Shown piece by piece: positions 13,001-21,339 of a stretch of 64,000 nt of DNA (position 1 is the first letter of the stretch; the number at the start of each line of letters is the position of its first letter). A model generated the notes under the pieces. The model was not told the origin of the DNA. It saw nothing but the letters and a program-made list of their open reading frames with translations, and searched no databases. The position numbers and the translations under genes are program-made. Origin of the DNA: Brachionus manjavacas (taxonomy: Eukaryota; Rotifera; Eurotatoria; Ploima; Brachionidae); the NCBI GenBank assembly GCA_019054805.1, contig JAHQIY010000003.1:2108001-2172000 (forward strand), given 5' to 3'.

Positions 13001-16000
13001 TCATTTTCATGCGGTATAATGGAAGCATTAATTTTTATTTTAAAAACATTAACTTGTGATGAAGTCTCTTTTTTTTTAAATCAACTAAAATTATTTGAAG
13101 TAAAATAAAATAGTCAAGTAAAATTCATAAAGAGAAACTTGGTTCTTTTTAAACTTGGTTTTTTTTGTTAAAAATTCAAAACTTGTTTAGTATAGTGGAC
13201 ATTTATTCAGTGCAAGATCTTAGAGGTTAGCCAGGAGATCAGGTAAATAATCAAAACAGCATTGATCAAAATAAAATTATCATAATAGCAATATTAAAAT
13301 AGCTAAGTTTAGAATAGCAATTAAAGTATTAAAATAACAATGTTTAAATTAGCGAATTCAAAATAACATATTAAGAATATCGACACTTTTATTAAATTCA
13401 AAATAGCATACATCAATTAATCTATCAATTAGAACAAAAATTATATAAGTAATAAAGCTAAATAGTGTTTCTAATTTTTTTGAAGGATCATACTTTTCAG
13501 CTTTGATAATGTATTGACAATTTCCATTTTTATGAAATGCAAACAATTTAATTTTAATTTTAATTTTTTTTATGAAAATTGTAAATTTGTTTTCATTTAA
13601 CATATATAGGAAAATTTAAAAACTAAACTAAAACTAATTTAACTTTTTTCAAAAAATTGTATTATTTTTATTGGTATCAAAAATCTATCATGTGGCTGAA
13701 AGTCTCCATTTCATCCGGAAAAAGACTCGCCTAAATTATTTTTTAAATAAATAAATAAACAAATCAATTTAGCTTCAAACTTGATATTTTGAATAAGCTA
13801 TTGTGAACGTGTTATTTTGAGTATTCAAAAATTATCATGTTAATTTGATAATGTTATTTTGAACTTTAAAACAACATGTAATTTTTGCTATTATGATTTT
13901 GCTGTTTTGATCAATGCTATTTTAATACACAGTCGGAGATCAACCATTAGATATTCAAATTTGGCTGTTTCAATATACTCCAGATGAGATCTCACAAGTA
14001 ATAAATAGAGGAGTCTTAATACTCTCGGGTAAGGTTCTTAAAAGAATTTCTTATCAAACCCAGTATTATAAAGTTCATAATTATTCCATTTTAAAAGCAC
14101 CCAATTCTTTTTCTTCTGTTATCTTTTCTAGGAAAAGAGGTATATTTTGATGAGTATTCGCCTTTACCTTACTCATACAAAGCTTAATATTTGTATTTTG
14201 GTAAATAGTTCGTTATTTTGTCCCTTAGCATTCTCTCAATTATCTTTCCGACTATTGGAGTAAGTGCAGACTTGTTTTTAAGTCACAAGTCTTAAGTCAA
14301 GTCAAGTCAATGACTTATAATTTTAATTTTGCCAAATCAAGAATTAATGAAAATTTTCTAAATTAATCGTCAATTTTTATAATCTTCTAATTAATTGGAG
14401 TTAAAACAAAAATTGCAAAAATTTTTGGAAAACAATTTTTTTTCTGCTGAAATAAACAATTTTTTTTATCTCAATTTTAAATCTATTATATACTTTTTTG
14501 TTTTTTAATTTTGTAATAATTATTTTATAAAATTAAATAAATGAAGAGTTAAAATAATTTTAAGTTAATATTGCAAGCATTTACATATTTGAAATTAAAC
14601 TCTTTAGTGAAATGGAATGAATTTAATTTTTACTGGAAATTTGAAAAAAAATATTGAAAATTCTTTTTTAACTTTTAAAATAACCCAAGTCGGGTTTGTG
14701 ATATGATGATCTTTAAGATAATATTTTTAGTTTAGAAAACTATCTACGCTCTGTTTTCCATATTTTATCAATTGAGGAATTCCATTTTAAAAGTCAAAAT
14801 TTATAAAGAAAAAAATCAATGTTTTCTAGTTACTGGAACAATTCTTGTTCTCAGGTTTTAGTTCTCCTATATTGAGTTTTTTTCATCTATATTGAAAAAA
14901 AGCTAAATATAATATTAAAAATTAAAATTGAAAAAAAAACAATTTGATAAAAATTTAAAGTTGGACGGAGAAGGCAATATTTTGCGATTTTTAGATGAAC
15001 CTTTGTTCCCCAAAGTCAAACATTGATGAAAAATTAATTTTAATTTTCTTTAATTTTTATTATTAAATCAAAGGAAAATGTTTAAGTAGTGAGCGCATTT
15101 GGATATTTGGGTTTGTCGAAAGGTTAATACCAGGTGAACCAGATCAGAGCAAATGCTATTTCTAAAGCTCCTTCAAATTAGAAAACAAAAATTTGAAATT
15201 TGTTCACCTAATTCTATTTTAGTTCATCTTTACGTGAAAAAAAAAATTAGGTGAACTAGTTCACAAACCTGAGAACAAGAATTTTTCGCATAATAGGTAA
15301 ACTATGGTTCACCAAATAGACCAAGTTTTTCAACAATTGAATATAGATTAAATGATATTTTGTCAATTAATATATATATATGTCAATTAAAAAACAAATA
15401 TTTGTCAAATAAAACTAGATAATTCGTCAGTTATACTAGTGTCAATCTAAAAAAGTAAATGTTATTTAACTGAATGTTTTGTCAATTATAAAAAATACTT
15501 GTCAATATAAAATAAAAAAATTTGTCATATAAAAAAATATATTTGTAATATATCATAAGATAATCTGTCAAGTAAAAAAATTTATTATAAAAGAAAATAT
15601 AAAAAAAATGTTAAGCTTTTATTTTTGCAATGCTTTTGACATATTACGTGGTTGTGTTGATGCGCTGAAACGACCAAAATTGAAGAACAGCGTCGTTTAT
15701 ATTCTTAAGAAAGTCAGCTAAAGGCATAGACTTTCTCTCGACCAAATCTTTAATTACTTTGTTGTGGGATTCAAGTGCATTGTTTGTTATTGGATGACTT
15801 TGTGATCTACCATTAAACCAACCACTCACCGAAGAATTTATCCATGTGGTCTCAAAGTATGAAGAAAAATTCTTGTCTAATTCAGTCCATTTTTTGATAA
15901 AAAGTTTAGAAGCGCTTTCAAGCATTGATTCTGTAATTGAAAGTAGGCTGTCTATATCATTTTTGATATGATTATCTTTTCAGTTAGTAACATTTTGTTT

Positions 16001-18078
16001 ATTAAATAAAGATTCTTACAAATGGGTGCTAGATATATGCTAAAATGTTTCTCTTATAAAAACAGATTCATTAAGCAACTTGTTGAGGAATATAGTGGGT
16101 CGTGGTCTGAAAACACAGCTAAATTATCGGTTACCTCTACTCCGGTAGGAGCCTTTTTCTCAATAATTCGAATTGCGTATGCGTGTACTGTCCTAATTAG
16201 TTTATATTTGTTTCTTAGCTTTTTTAAGATCTGAAATGAGAACAGGATTCTCTTATATAGTTATTTAGAATCTATCAATTTTTTGTCTTCTTTCTTTTCT
16301 TCTGTCTTTCTTTTTTCTTTTTTAAAAAAGAAAAAATTTGTTGTTAATTATTTAATTTAAAATATGTTTGTTTGTTTTTATTATTGTTTTATTTTTTTAC
16401 TGGGCAGAAGGAGCTTCACTTCGAATGTGCAGTTTGCGCTCTTTTCGAATGTTAGCTCGAAGCCTTTTTAAATTAATTTTTAAATAAAAATAACTATTAA
16501 AAAAAAAAAATAATATTTATTACGACAAAATCTTGTATGAACATTTCGCTTGACATGAGCCCAACACATTAGCCGTTTTTCAAGTGTAAAAACTTAAGCG
16601 AAACCATTATGTATCGCTTCTGCTCCATCTGCGAGTAAAACTGTTGGTTGAATATGACGCTTAAATAATTTCTTTACTGTCTCTTTCAGAGCTTGAAATA
16701 GAAATTCAAAGTCTTGATTTTTTTTCGCACATTGTTACAGCAATTCCAAAAGGATTAATTTTTTTTTCTCTATCGCTGATGAAATTTTTTTTTTACTTTA
16801 AAAAAAAATTAAATAAAAGTCTTTGGGTCGTTTTTTTTTTAATGACTTGGACTTTAATATGAAAATTTTTAACAACTCATTACTTAGTTTACCACATTTA
16901 GTTTAAAGAAATCCAATATTGAAATTTCTTTTCAATGACTTAATTTTTGAATTTGAATTTTATTTTTGTAATTTTTGAAAGGTTTATATGAAAATTCGAA
17001 TTCCAGTGACAAATGATTTTTAGAATCTTAAAAAATAATTTAATTTTTTTCATTTTTTTCTGTCATTTGTTGTTGTGCTCACAAAACCCTTTTATCTAAT
17101 GAAATTATTTTTTTTTCAACTTTAAAAAATTCTTTTATTTTAGATTAAATTTTTGAAATATCCAAAATATCTTTAACCACTATTTTAATAAATTTAAGAT
17201 CAGAGACAAGAATTACACTACTCTTGCTTATTTCTGGCTTGTTTGAACAAGTTAACTCATTACCTTCAGTTAGCACAGACATAGACCGACTGATTGATTT
17301 ACTAAACACATTTATGGAACGAGATGATGAAGCTTTAATTGTGGCAAATTTTTTGCAGCAAAACAAGAGCTGCATATTTTCATCAAAATGCAAACTTGGA
17401 CTTAAGTGCGTCTATTTCTGGGAACTGTTATTTCAATTACTGATCGAAAATAACAATGACAGCAGTCAAATATGCTCAGATATTGTCTCGAGTTTGACTG
17501 ATTCTGCCGATTCAAAATATGAGCCTATCTCAATGATTTCACATGGTCTAGATCTCTGTATCCAAAGTATAAGCAGTCCTCATGAGGTTTTTAAGTTTTT
17601 GCTGGACCAATATGATTTTGTAAGCGAGTGCGAGCCCCGAAACAATGATAATGAGGTATTAGAATACAATTTAAAAAAAAATAATTTTTTTTTTTTAAAG
17701 GAAGAATTAGAAATTGTTTTTGATAAAGGTTTAGATGCGGTCAATACCAGTTTCCTTCATTATTTGCTTGAATTGGTTAAACGAATTGAAAATTTAATAG
17801 AGAATAATAGTGATGAAACATTTTCAATTTTGTTAAGAGATAAAATTGAGACTGTTTCAAAACGACTTGATGTTGAAATGGAATTTAGTCTGAAATATTT
17901 AAAAACAAATCGAATGAATTATAATGAATTTAGATTCTCTAAGCTGGCTGCACATCTCATGTTTTTGACCAAATTGTCCAATTTTCACCAAGAGTCGGAT
18001 GAATATCGGAAAGTTATGCAAAAAGTTGAGGAAAATCGGCTAAATTTTAATTCTTTTGTTCAGTCTTATATTTTTTAA
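728..18078 (+). CDS. THADA: THADA / Trm732-like protein, C-terminal half (multi-exon, 5' end outside window)
   Basis: THADA family proteins (yeast Trm732) are long alpha-solenoid partners of the Trm7/FTSJ1 methyltransferase that 2'-O-methylates tRNA nucleotide 32; animal THADA is also linked to calcium handling and energy storage. Exons inferred from ORF phase and GT-AG sites: 728-1047, 3975-4871, 11039-11125, 11177-11554, 11606-12065, 12117-12235, 17199-17655 and 17701-18078. All phases are compatible and give about 1030 residues to the stop. The family signature DUF2428 is clear in exon 2: TPQMLLVCCWRSMKE, then RRGGGLPYFVQAIVSTE, then FWNVRNASTLLFSSLINRIFG, continuing across the splice to the SKKN...MPGRMFF motif. 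The first roughly 900 residues expected for the family lie upstream. The introns of 2.9, 6.2 and 5.0 kb are full of transposons while the others are 40-70 bp. The family call is firm; the last exon pair is called from phase and position rather than clear homology. Confidence 0.92.
1520..1726 (+). pseudogene. MULE transposase SWIM-domain fragment
   Basis: Encodes CTCPSWFKHYMCKHILGIA, the CxC...CxH pattern of a SWIM zinc finger as found near the C-terminus of Mutator-like transposases, preceded by LNEDNWRLST and followed by a stop. No transposase catalytic part remains here. It lies in a THADA intron on the same strand and is a fossil rather than a gene. Confidence 0.85.
2089..2154. repeat. Perfect 21-bp inverted repeat (hairpin)
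   Basis: Arms 2089-2109 and 2134-2154 are exact reverse complements, with a 24-nt loop. The arm is gtaattttacgtaatcttaca. A related string cgattacgtaagatta occurs near 31811, which suggests a dispersed MITE family. Confidence 0.75.
2880..3010 (+). mobile_element. LINE ORF2 C-terminal remnant
   Basis: The plus strand encodes NGIAESRKLCLN..., ending ILELLTKAF-stop. Similar endings occur at 7065-7190 (NGLADSVKLCL...LLINLTKSF) and 7740-7850 (GMTESIRYLF...IIELLLKSH), so this is a family-specific LINE C-terminus. Confidence 0.6.
3235..3425 (-). pseudogene. Second SWIM/MULE fragment, inverted relative to 1520-1726
   Basis: The minus strand reads, across frame breaks, TTWI.SSV then PSWFKNYMFKHIIGIA, matching pieces of the MULE remnant at 15644-15925 and the SWIM fragment at 1520. 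Two normally separated parts of the transposase are joined, so this copy is internally deleted. Confidence 0.7.
3700..3765 (+). mobile_element. LINE 3' terminal motif
   Basis: The string tttacatcgccttcaaggc, followed by attcaatgaaaataaat, recurs at 8212-8250 at the 3' end of a LINE that has a target-site duplication. The segment gcct-nca-aggc can form a small hairpin. It marks the 3' end of a second copy here. Confidence 0.65.
3975..4871 (+). CDS. THADA: THADA exon with DUF2428 core
   Basis: An 897-nt exon from acceptor tttag to donor gtagga. It carries the most conserved part of the family: VTPQMLLVCCWRSMKE, RHRGAFELAYIGF, STRRGGGLPYFVQAI and FWNVRNASTLLFSSLI followed by NRIFGVNRSKEE. It ends in phase 2 within the SKKN motif; the remainder of the motif (MPGRMFFIKFPQLYQF) opens the exon at 11039, 6.2 kb away. 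Confidence 0.95.
4872..5985 (+). other. THADA intron, proximal part, with LINE 3' end at about 5262-5345
   Basis: No gene seen. Positions 5270-5345 contain ctgtaccgaactagtgctcc then ttcagaataaaaa and an A/T-rich tail, matching motifs at 42365-42430 and 54605-54660. I read these as 3' ends of one LINE family. The remainder is featureless AT-rich intron. Confidence 0.5.
5994..6572. mobile_element. Foldback element with reiterated aaaatagc motif, FLYWCH-type ORF inside
   Basis: The left 150 bp carries repeated tcaaaatagc/aaaaaagct motifs. The right 120 bp carries the complement (gctattttaaa, gctattttgag). A related element lies at 13250-13930. Between the arms is the small ORF 6211-6456. The structure resembles a MULE-type foldback element with an iterated motif as TIR. 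Confidence 0.65.
6211..6456 (+). pseudogene. FLYWCH-like zinc-finger fragment
   Basis: An 81-codon ORF containing VHYQFHLNGYYYKQN and, after KKNIFN, the tripeptide WRC. This resembles the YxFxxNGxxY...WRC core of FLYWCH domains, which often precede MULE transposases. The expected second Cys and the HxH are not seen, so it is truncated or degenerate. It sits between arms of the aaaatagc foldback element. Confidence 0.5.
6645..6930. mobile_element. Short MITE with attcgatt-repeat inverted ends
   Basis: The left end has attcgattattcgattattc and the right end gaataatcgaataatcgaat, roughly 275 bp apart. The interior includes a less AT-rich segment (ggagctgcgccccagacccc). No coding potential. The superfamily is uncertain, possibly hAT. 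Confidence 0.6.
7040..7270 (+). mobile_element. 5'-truncated LINE C-terminus and 3' tail
   Basis: Encodes NGLADSVKLCLKNIND... to a stop, then ttcaatggaggttaatttaa and an (aata)n tail ending near 7270. Same C-terminal family as the remnants at 2880 and 7740. Confidence 0.55.
7398..7700 (+). mobile_element. tRNA-derived SINE
   Basis: The head resembles tRNA: an A-box-like tagccgaatag at 7406-7416 and a B-box-like ggttcaaaacc at 7450-7460, at the spacing of an internal Pol III promoter. The body includes ggggcaccagtttcgactgg, then gatgatcaactcgatgcagt and ctcaaaaagctac; the end is an attt-type repeat tail. A second copy lies inverted at 25165-25445 with long matching segments, which confirms a dispersed element. 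Confidence 0.8.
7717..8263 (+). mobile_element. 5'-truncated LINE with 16-bp target-site duplication
   Basis: Perfect direct repeats aatgctaaaaagaagt flank the insert at 7701-7716 and 8264-8279. The insert encodes a LINE C-terminus (DGMTESIRYLFRESSEKNRK to ...KSH-stop), a 3' UTR with an internal A25 tract at about 7997-8019, the terminal motif tacatcgcctacaaggcg, and a poly(A) end. It landed next to or within an older minus-strand LINE (8280-8890). Confidence 0.85.
8280..8890 (-). mobile_element. Degenerate LINE reverse-transcriptase region
   Basis: The minus strand reads, with many stops and frame breaks, KNPGKIATIPMIPKK... PDNYPPI..., typical of RT domain 1-2 (P...IPK, NYRPIS), then further RT-like patches down to 8280. 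No intact ORF. An old insertion in the THADA intron. Confidence 0.6.
9085..10340 (+). repeat. Pro-rich gene repeat unit, copy 1
   Basis: Shares long flanks with three other units (26935-28390, 34515-37440, 39656-40770). Common features: cccgagaga near the left edge, catatcggacaaacatg, aattcctcacctttt, the small ORF, and attttttaagagataaagttt after it. Homology with copy 3 ends at about 10340 in caaattcaaattaatt. It lies in a THADA intron, same strand. Confidence 0.8.
9461..10057 (+). CDS. Pro/Leu/Cys/Ser-rich repeat protein, copy 1 (198 aa)
   Basis: Unrecognised protein. Residues 1-48 are strongly basic (MFKKINCIECLSDFKKWYKK...), then MCSPCGSSFNF, then five 21-residue repeats of the type ISTCGSPCSAPAPLPLPLPLP, ending STCGSSCGSSYGTWF. 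Each unit is 63 bp, so several frames and the antisense are open. Differences between units here (cta/tta, ctc/cta, gga/ggt) are all silent in this frame but change residues in the others, so this is the likely coding frame. The ATG at 9461 is conserved in copy 4. No signal peptide is evident. Regular Pro and Cys might suit a structural or cross-linked protein, but that is speculation. It sits inside a THADA intron and may be part of a mobile repeat. Confidence 0.6.
   Translation: MFKKINCIECLSDFKKWYKKTAKTFKKSFKKIKTINNFKDYHQNKKKMCSPCGSSFNFSLAVPLSLSLPEPLPLPLPISTCGSPCSAPAPLPLPLPLPISTCGSPCSAPAPLPLPLPLPISTCGSPCSAPAPLPLPLPLPISTCGSPCSAPAPLPLPLPLPISTCGSPCSAPAPLPLPLPLPISTCGSSCGSSYGTWF
10340..11038 (+). 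other. Distal part of THADA intron
   Basis: AT-rich, no gene or repeat recognised. It ends at the acceptor tattttag before the exon at 11039. Confidence 0.6.
11039..12235 (+). CDS. THADA: THADA exon cluster (11039-11125, 11177-11554, 11606-12065, 12117-12235)
   Basis: Four exons separated by three short introns of about 50 nt, all with matching phases. The second holds the HEAT-like stretch LILCHLYTLSDEASDPE and SPVMKTRVYIAKSVSSIVN, which matches the helical repeats that follow DUF2428 in THADA. The third and fourth are less conserved. The last ends GA|gtaatt in phase 2, which fits the acceptor before 17199 after a 5-kb intron. Confidence 0.88.
12535..12600 (-). pseudogene. MULE transposase C-terminal tail fragment
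   Basis: The minus strand encodes FEKKRGRPKNATSASNKDLL. The KRGRPK basic tail after the SWIM finger is typical of MULE-type transposases. Only this tail is visible. Confidence 0.5.
12700..12742. repeat. Perfect 16-bp inverted repeat (hairpin)
   Basis: Arms 12700-12715 (aacttaaatcagacaa) and 12727-12742 (ttgtctgatttaagtt) with an 11-nt loop, in the 5-kb THADA intron. Confidence 0.8.
13250..13930. mobile_element. Foldback element 2 with reiterated aaaatagc motif
   Basis: The ends are inverted: aatcaaaacagcattgatca at the left and gctgttttgatcaatgctat at the right. Both arms repeat the motif aaaatagc/gctatttt as in the element at 5994-6572. The interior on the minus strand has an 81-codon ORF (13358-13603) with KLFAFHKNGNCQYIIKAEKY, similar in layout to the FLYWCH-like ORF of element 1 but too diverged to call. 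Confidence 0.65.
13945..14270 (-). mobile_element. LINE C-terminal relic
   Basis: The minus strand contains EEKELGAF and, downstream in another frame, LRLLYLLLVRSHLEYIETAK, matching the LYxxLVRxHLEY motif that follows the RT domain in CR1/jockey-type LINEs. Frame breaks throughout. Confidence 0.55.
14270..15360. other. Intronic repeat debris
   Basis: 14290-14325 holds aagtcacaagtcttaagtca, the iterated aagtc motif of the hAT fragment at 57105. 14560-14690 matches 42240-42352 (gttaatattgcaagcattt ...). 15210-15310 matches the inverted sequence at 42510-42610 (aggtgaac motifs around gaacaagaatttttcg). No gene seen. Confidence 0.55.
15360..16760 (-). mobile_element. Degenerate MULE (Mutator-like) element
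   Basis: The left end carries the attgacaaat-type array (15368-15560) shared with 1795-2005 and 3100-3185. On the minus strand, 16740-16540 gives FEFLFQALKETVKKLFK, TVLLADGAEAIHNGF and RLMCWAHVKR, the D-G-A-x-A-I...CxxH core of MULE transposases. 15925-15644 gives the downstream part (TTWINSSVSGWFNGRSQSH, PITNNALESHNKVIK). The middle, 16020-16460, looks like a foreign insert that may be a LINE end. Stops and frame breaks make it non-functional. Confidence 0.8.
15644..15925 (-). pseudogene. MULE transposase fragment (TNNALESHN region)
   Basis: A 93-codon open stretch with FIKKWTELDKNFSSYFETTW and PITNNALESHNKVIKDLVER. The T-N-N-x-x-E-x-x-H/N segment follows the catalytic core in MULE transposases. 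The catalytic part lies upstream on the same strand (16740-16540) in broken frames. Confidence 0.75.
17199..18078 (+). CDS. THADA: Probable C-terminal exons of THADA
   Basis: The acceptor aatttaag before 17199 gives the required one leading base, producing E-S-E-T-R-I-T-L-L. The reading frame then stays open to a TAA at 18076-18078. A 45-nt segment, 17656-17700, looks like a mini-intron (gag|gtatta ... taaag|gaa) but is a multiple of three without a stop, so both spliced and retained forms would be translatable. The sequence is helical (YFWELLFQLLIENN, ELVKRIENLIENN). It could instead be a separate gene without a visible start; phase, strand and position favour THADA. Confidence 0.7.
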
Positions 18079-18224
18079 GGTGAATAAAATGTTTAAATTC
18101 TTTTAACTTTTCATTCTCTTAATTAAATTACCTTAAAAATTCTTTAAAAGAATTCTTACATCCATAGTTATTAATCTGAAATATCGTTGGATCAAGAGTT
18201 ACGTTGTTTTTCTCCATTTAAAAC

Positions 18225-18226
<2 letters not shown>

Positions 18227-18303
<77 letters not shown>
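18227..18303 (-). repeat. (ATT)n microsatellite, the tail of a LINE
   Basis: About 25 uninterrupted att units. It abuts the 3' end of a minus-strand LINE (tttgcctatgaggcctagat at 18308-18328 in reverse). A shorter (att)n run sits at the same place in the related LINE at 45970, so the array is the LINE's own (aat)n tail. Confidence 0.8.
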
Positions 18304-19790
18304 TATTAGATCTAGGCCTCATAGGCAAATAAAAAAAAAATGAAAAAATACAAAAAAAAAGAATTCGAGGCTCACTAAATCATTAAAATTATGAAAAAAT
18401 TATTGGTTTAAAAAGTTAATTATGTAAAAAAAACAAGTTTTTAGAAGATCATTTAAAATTTAAAATAGATGAGAATCATCTATTCTATCTACAATTTTTT
18501 CTTCTATTTTAGATAAAATAAAGGTAATCGAGTCAATAAGTCTGTTTTTTTTACAATAAATATGTTCAATACGCAGTTACTCTAAAACAGGTTTCATTCT
18601 TGCAAATCTCTTTCAAATTCCAAATGTCCGTTTGAGAAGAAGATTTTGTCTTGTCTCTAGTTCTCTAAGCTTCTCATCTCTAATACAGATTAGTTCCAAA
18701 GGATTTCCAAAAAAAGACTCACAAAATTGTTTATATAAGAAAGCAATCAAATAATGACTGCTTTGTCTCGGCTTGCATTCTATTCGGTAAAGAGCGTATA
18801 AACTTTTCCACTTTTCTTCAACAAATCCATTGGCGTAATTTCTATCACCAATGGGTAAGCCTAAATATTCAATGCTTTTTTAACGATCTGAATTTCCTCA
18901 TCATTTATAATGAATTTCTGTTCTTTAATGACATTGTTCCTTTGTACAATTAGAGCCGTCGATTTAGTAGTGTTGAAGTCAATTTTCCATGTTATTGCAT
19001 ATAAATAACAGATTTCTAAGAGTTTCTCACACTGACCAAACGACTGTGAAATTTAAATTATATCATCGCACTAAGCAATCACTTTTTTTTGGATTAATTT
19101 TATTTTATTTAATTTGGCACCAGCGTTAGCCGTTTTAGCTAAAGTCTAAAGAATAAACAAAAAGTCTAATGAACAAAAAGAATTAAATAAAAAAAAAGTA
19201 GAATTTAAGTTATTTAGTCTGAGCTAAAAAATCTGCATAATAAAGTTTCATATTTTTCGGTGCATGTTCATCACTGGAAATGTACTCATCCATTTAAATT
19301 GTTTATAAGAGGGTTGTTGTTTATGATGCAATTGTTGAGGTATGATTTGTTTAAATCTTGAAATCTTGTTTGAATAGTACAAAGACCCGAAATTTCTTGT
19401 AATTTGTTCATTTTCTCATCGTATTTTTGTTTGTAAATAACACTTGCTGTGATGCTTAGTGCGATAATTATATCATCGCACTAAGCAATCACTGGAAGGA
19501 TCATACCATTTATAGAAGCTTCAATATTTAAAGCAGTTAATTCAATTAATAAGTCATTAATGGAATAATTGAAAAAATAGGGAGATTTAACTCCTTCACA
19601 TGCTTCTATCATTTCACTTATTTCATTTTCATATTTTATTTTAATTTTTGAAATACTGTAGTAGCTATAAAGTGTTCGCTCGAACGCGTCAGGTATTTTT
19701 CGTATCCCTCCAATGTTTATCAATAGCCTTACTTGCGTCAAGTCAAACAACATGAAGTTTGGACCCATTTTGTCTATAATAATTTAAAGT
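18304..19790 (-). mobile_element. LINE family X, copy 1 (RT and C-terminus, degenerate)
   Basis: The minus strand from 19768 carries an open stretch ending SINDLLIELTALNIEASINGM..., then after a nested insert a CDD-type RT motif and IDFNTTKSTALIVQRN, then LYKQFCESFFGNP... RQNLLLKR, down to the conserved 3' end gcctatgaggcc. The layout and sequence match the copy at 45970-47130. Stops and frame breaks are frequent. Confidence 0.75.
19084..19465 (-). mobile_element. 5'-truncated LINE nested in LINE X, with 28-bp target-site duplication
   Basis: A 28-bp direct repeat (containing atatcatcgcactaagcaat) flanks the insert at 19056-19083 and 19466-19493. The minus strand encodes a C-terminal piece (KMNKLQEISGLCTIQTRFQD...), a 3' UTR with ggctaacgctgg and a (taaaa)n-type tail adjoining the left repeat. 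The same family is inserted at 51864-52330. Confidence 0.88.
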
Positions 19791-19989
19791 CTCGTTAACC
19801 AAATACGCATGCATGCACGAATTTTTTTTCTAATATCCAAATTGATTAGGATGAGTTTTATCCTTAATTTTAGATTTACTAAGAAGAATGGGCTCAAAAT
19901 TAAAAGCTGAAGATGTGTATACGGATATTGACCGAAAATCGGATGGTTCTTTTTTCATATCTTTTTTGTGAATCAGAGTGAAGATTCAA

Positions 19990-20050
19990 TTAATTAAAAT
20001 TTAGTCGACTAGTTTTTAATTAACTAATTTTTGTTCGACTAAATTTCTTA
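19990..20050. repeat. Inverted repeat with tagtcgacta motif
   Basis: aaatttagtcgac and gttcgactaaattt face each other around an at-rich core with taattaactaatt. Another example of short iterated/palindromic ends; no coding sequence inside. Confidence 0.55.
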
Positions 20051-20309
20051 TTTTATTGAGTATCAAATAATATCAAATGATTTAATGCAACATTAAATTT
20101 CCGGCAATTCAAACAGAACATCTTTTAATTGAAAAAATTAATGGAAGTTTTTGTTCTTCATTTAAATTAGTAGTTAAGTAATAATTTTTTTTCTGATAAA
20201 TATTATTTTTATTTTTTTGTTTACTTAAATTGGAGTTCTGATAAAAAAATAATCAATCTAGAATTTAAATGTTAGAAATTTTAGTATCTAAAATTTTTAT
20301 TTTATTTTT

Positions 20310-21320
20310 ATATGTAGTGCGGGTCAACAAAAAGTTTTTTATAGGAGAGGTTCAAAATCTGTGTTAAATGTTGCTGTAAACAACAAAAAATCAATGTATT
20401 CTGTTATGGTAAGTAAAAATCTTATCTCCTAAGTTAAAAAATAAAATAATTATTTTAAAAACAAACTGCCTAAGTTATCCTTGTTTTATTCCAATAATTT
20501 TTAATACAAATTTTTTTTAAATTAATTTTTTTCAGGCCTGCTGCAACGCATCTGGTGATTTTTTCAAATTTTATTTGCTTTTAAAATCAGTAAACTTTGG
20601 GATACTTGGTGTAAAAAGGACCACTAGATTGCCGTTTTAATTGTTCATCCTCTGACTTGATGGAACCTGAGCTATTTTTAGAATGGTTTAGAAAAAATTT
20701 TGTTATTTAAACAATAGAAATTCCAGTTCCTTAACTCTTAATTATAGATGGTCACGCTTCTCACATTTCCTTAGAAGTAGTTAATCTAGCCCGAGATAAC
20801 AACATTCATTTCCTTTGCTTAACGGCTCATACAAGTCATTGTCTTCAACCACTAGACGTTGGAGTCTTTAAAACTGTTAAACTTGAATGGAAAATGATTT
20901 TGAAAGATTTTTTACTCAAATTTAACAAAGTAACAATAGATAAGCAGATTTTCCCATCACTGTTCAAAGAGATAATAACAAAAGCTTTTAAGCGAGCACA
21001 CGCCGTAGACGGATTAGAGGCTACAGGTTGTTTTTTTATAATAATATATTTCAAATTTATCTTTTCATTTAAAATTTTTAAAATATAATGAATTAACCCA
21101 TCAACCGGAATATTGTTGAAAGAAATTCCGTAGTAAAGAACGTAGTAAAGAAAAAGTTCAAAAATGTGCCTCAGATGCATTGATTGATTTTTGAAAAAAA
21201 AAACTTAAGTTTAGATAAGAGTACTAGGAGAAGAAGCAAACTTAAAAGAACAAATGCTCAATTGCTAACCAAAAACGAAGCGAAAGAGCATTTAGAAGAA
21301 GAAAGAGATAAAAAATAATA
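20310..21320 (+). pseudogene. pogo/Tigger-like DDE_1 transposase with an intron, degenerate
   Basis: The exon ending at 20408 encodes ...SVLNVAVNNKKSMYSVM. A GT-AG intron follows (20409-20535). The next exon opens ACCNASGDFFKFYLLLKS, the usual segment around the first catalytic strand. From about 20740 the frame gives LIIDGHASHISLEVVNLARD, FLCLTAHTSHCLQPLDVGVF and KTVKLEW, the second-Asp block of DDE_1 transposases. 21215-21318 encodes a basic tail with TRRRSKLKRTNAQLL...EAKEHLEEE. A frame break and stops between 20600 and 20740 show decay. Confidence 0.8.
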
Positions 21321-21339
21321 ATAAAAAACCCCAAAAAAA

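Noticed and set aside
16022-16234. 70-aa plus-strand ORF in the MULE relic
   Set aside because: No similarity recognised; lies antisense within degenerate element sequence.
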